From positions 1-5,710 of the forward strand of contig DATCVI010000089.1 in NCBI GenBank assembly GCA_036566925.1: a stretch of 5,710 bases of DNA, in the 5' to 3' direction. Shown here one piece after another: positions 5,670 to 5,710 of the stretch; the first letter of the stretch is position 1, and every line of letters starts with the position of its first letter. A program made the translations under genes and the position numbers. Origin of the DNA: Stenotrophomonas_A sp036566925 (lineage in GTDB: Bacteria; Pseudomonadota; Gammaproteobacteria; Xanthomonadales; Xanthomonadaceae). A model generated the notes under the pieces. That model saw nothing but the letters and a program-made list of their open reading frames with translations, was not told where the DNA came from and did no database searches.

Positions 5670-5710
5670 TCAGTTGGTAGCGGCCGGCGCGGCATCGGTG
5701 GTGATGACAC
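5670..5710 (-). CDS. Probable C-terminal tail of a convergent gene running in from the right
   Basis: On the minus strand a frame entering at the right edge reads VITTDAAPAATN and ends in TGA at 5672-5670. Its Ala/Pro/Thr-rich composition fits a flexible protein end. The position just beyond the REP hairpins, facing the VOC gene, also fits, because REP clusters often sit between convergent genes. Only 12 codons are visible, so no family can be named and the frame could be chance. Confidence 0.35.
   Translation of the reverse strand, partial: VITTDAAPAATN

Noticed and set aside
1..5710. Search for a CRISPR array, tRNA, rRNA, insertion sequence or toxin-antitoxin pair
   Set aside because: There are no regularly spaced repeats, no cloverleaf with a T-loop motif, no transposase motifs or terminal inverted repeats, and no pair of small overlapping genes. 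The window is almost fully explained by housekeeping-type genes.

Overview
The window is ordinary-looking chromosomal DNA from a GC-rich gammaproteobacterium. It is most likely a member of the Xanthomonadaceae (Xanthomonas, Stenotrophomonas, Pseudoxanthomonas or Luteimonas type). The evidence is the very high G+C, the hemD-hemX-hemY order, a thiolase that reads like the one I recall from Xanthomonas, and a GTAG-type REP repeat cluster at the right end. Genus assignment is inference from memory, not from a search.

Left block (1-2853, plus strand): the 3' part of hemD (uroporphyrinogen-III synthase) is followed after 97 nt by hemX (start 620, good Shine-Dalgarno). hemX is coupled by a 4-nt ATGA overlap to hemY (1588-2853). 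HemD is a soluble tetrapyrrole enzyme. HemX is a single-span membrane protein with a coiled coil, and HemY is a two-span membrane protein with a TPR-like helical domain. Both are conserved haem-locus partners without a firmly proven reaction.

Middle block (2861-4141, minus strand): a complete FadI-like thiolase (acetyl-CoA acyltransferase) converges on hemY. Only 7 nt separate the two stop codons, and both lie inside one perfect small palindrome. A 104-nt intergenic region separates the thiolase from a divergent gene. It contains a plausible minus-strand sigma70 promoter, a weaker plus-strand -10 and a 6-bp dyad that could be an operator.

Right block (4246-5710): an unrecognised 294-residue soluble protein is followed after 17 nt by a 143-residue VOC (glyoxalase-fold) protein with a complete-looking metal triad, probably as a two-gene operon. 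After it comes a cluster of two or three REP-type hairpins with compensatory stem changes. The last 41 nt look like the C-terminal tail of a convergent minus-strand gene.

I see no mobile element, CRISPR array, tRNA, rRNA or defence system. The least explained items are the 294-residue protein, the REP cluster and the stop-codon palindrome.
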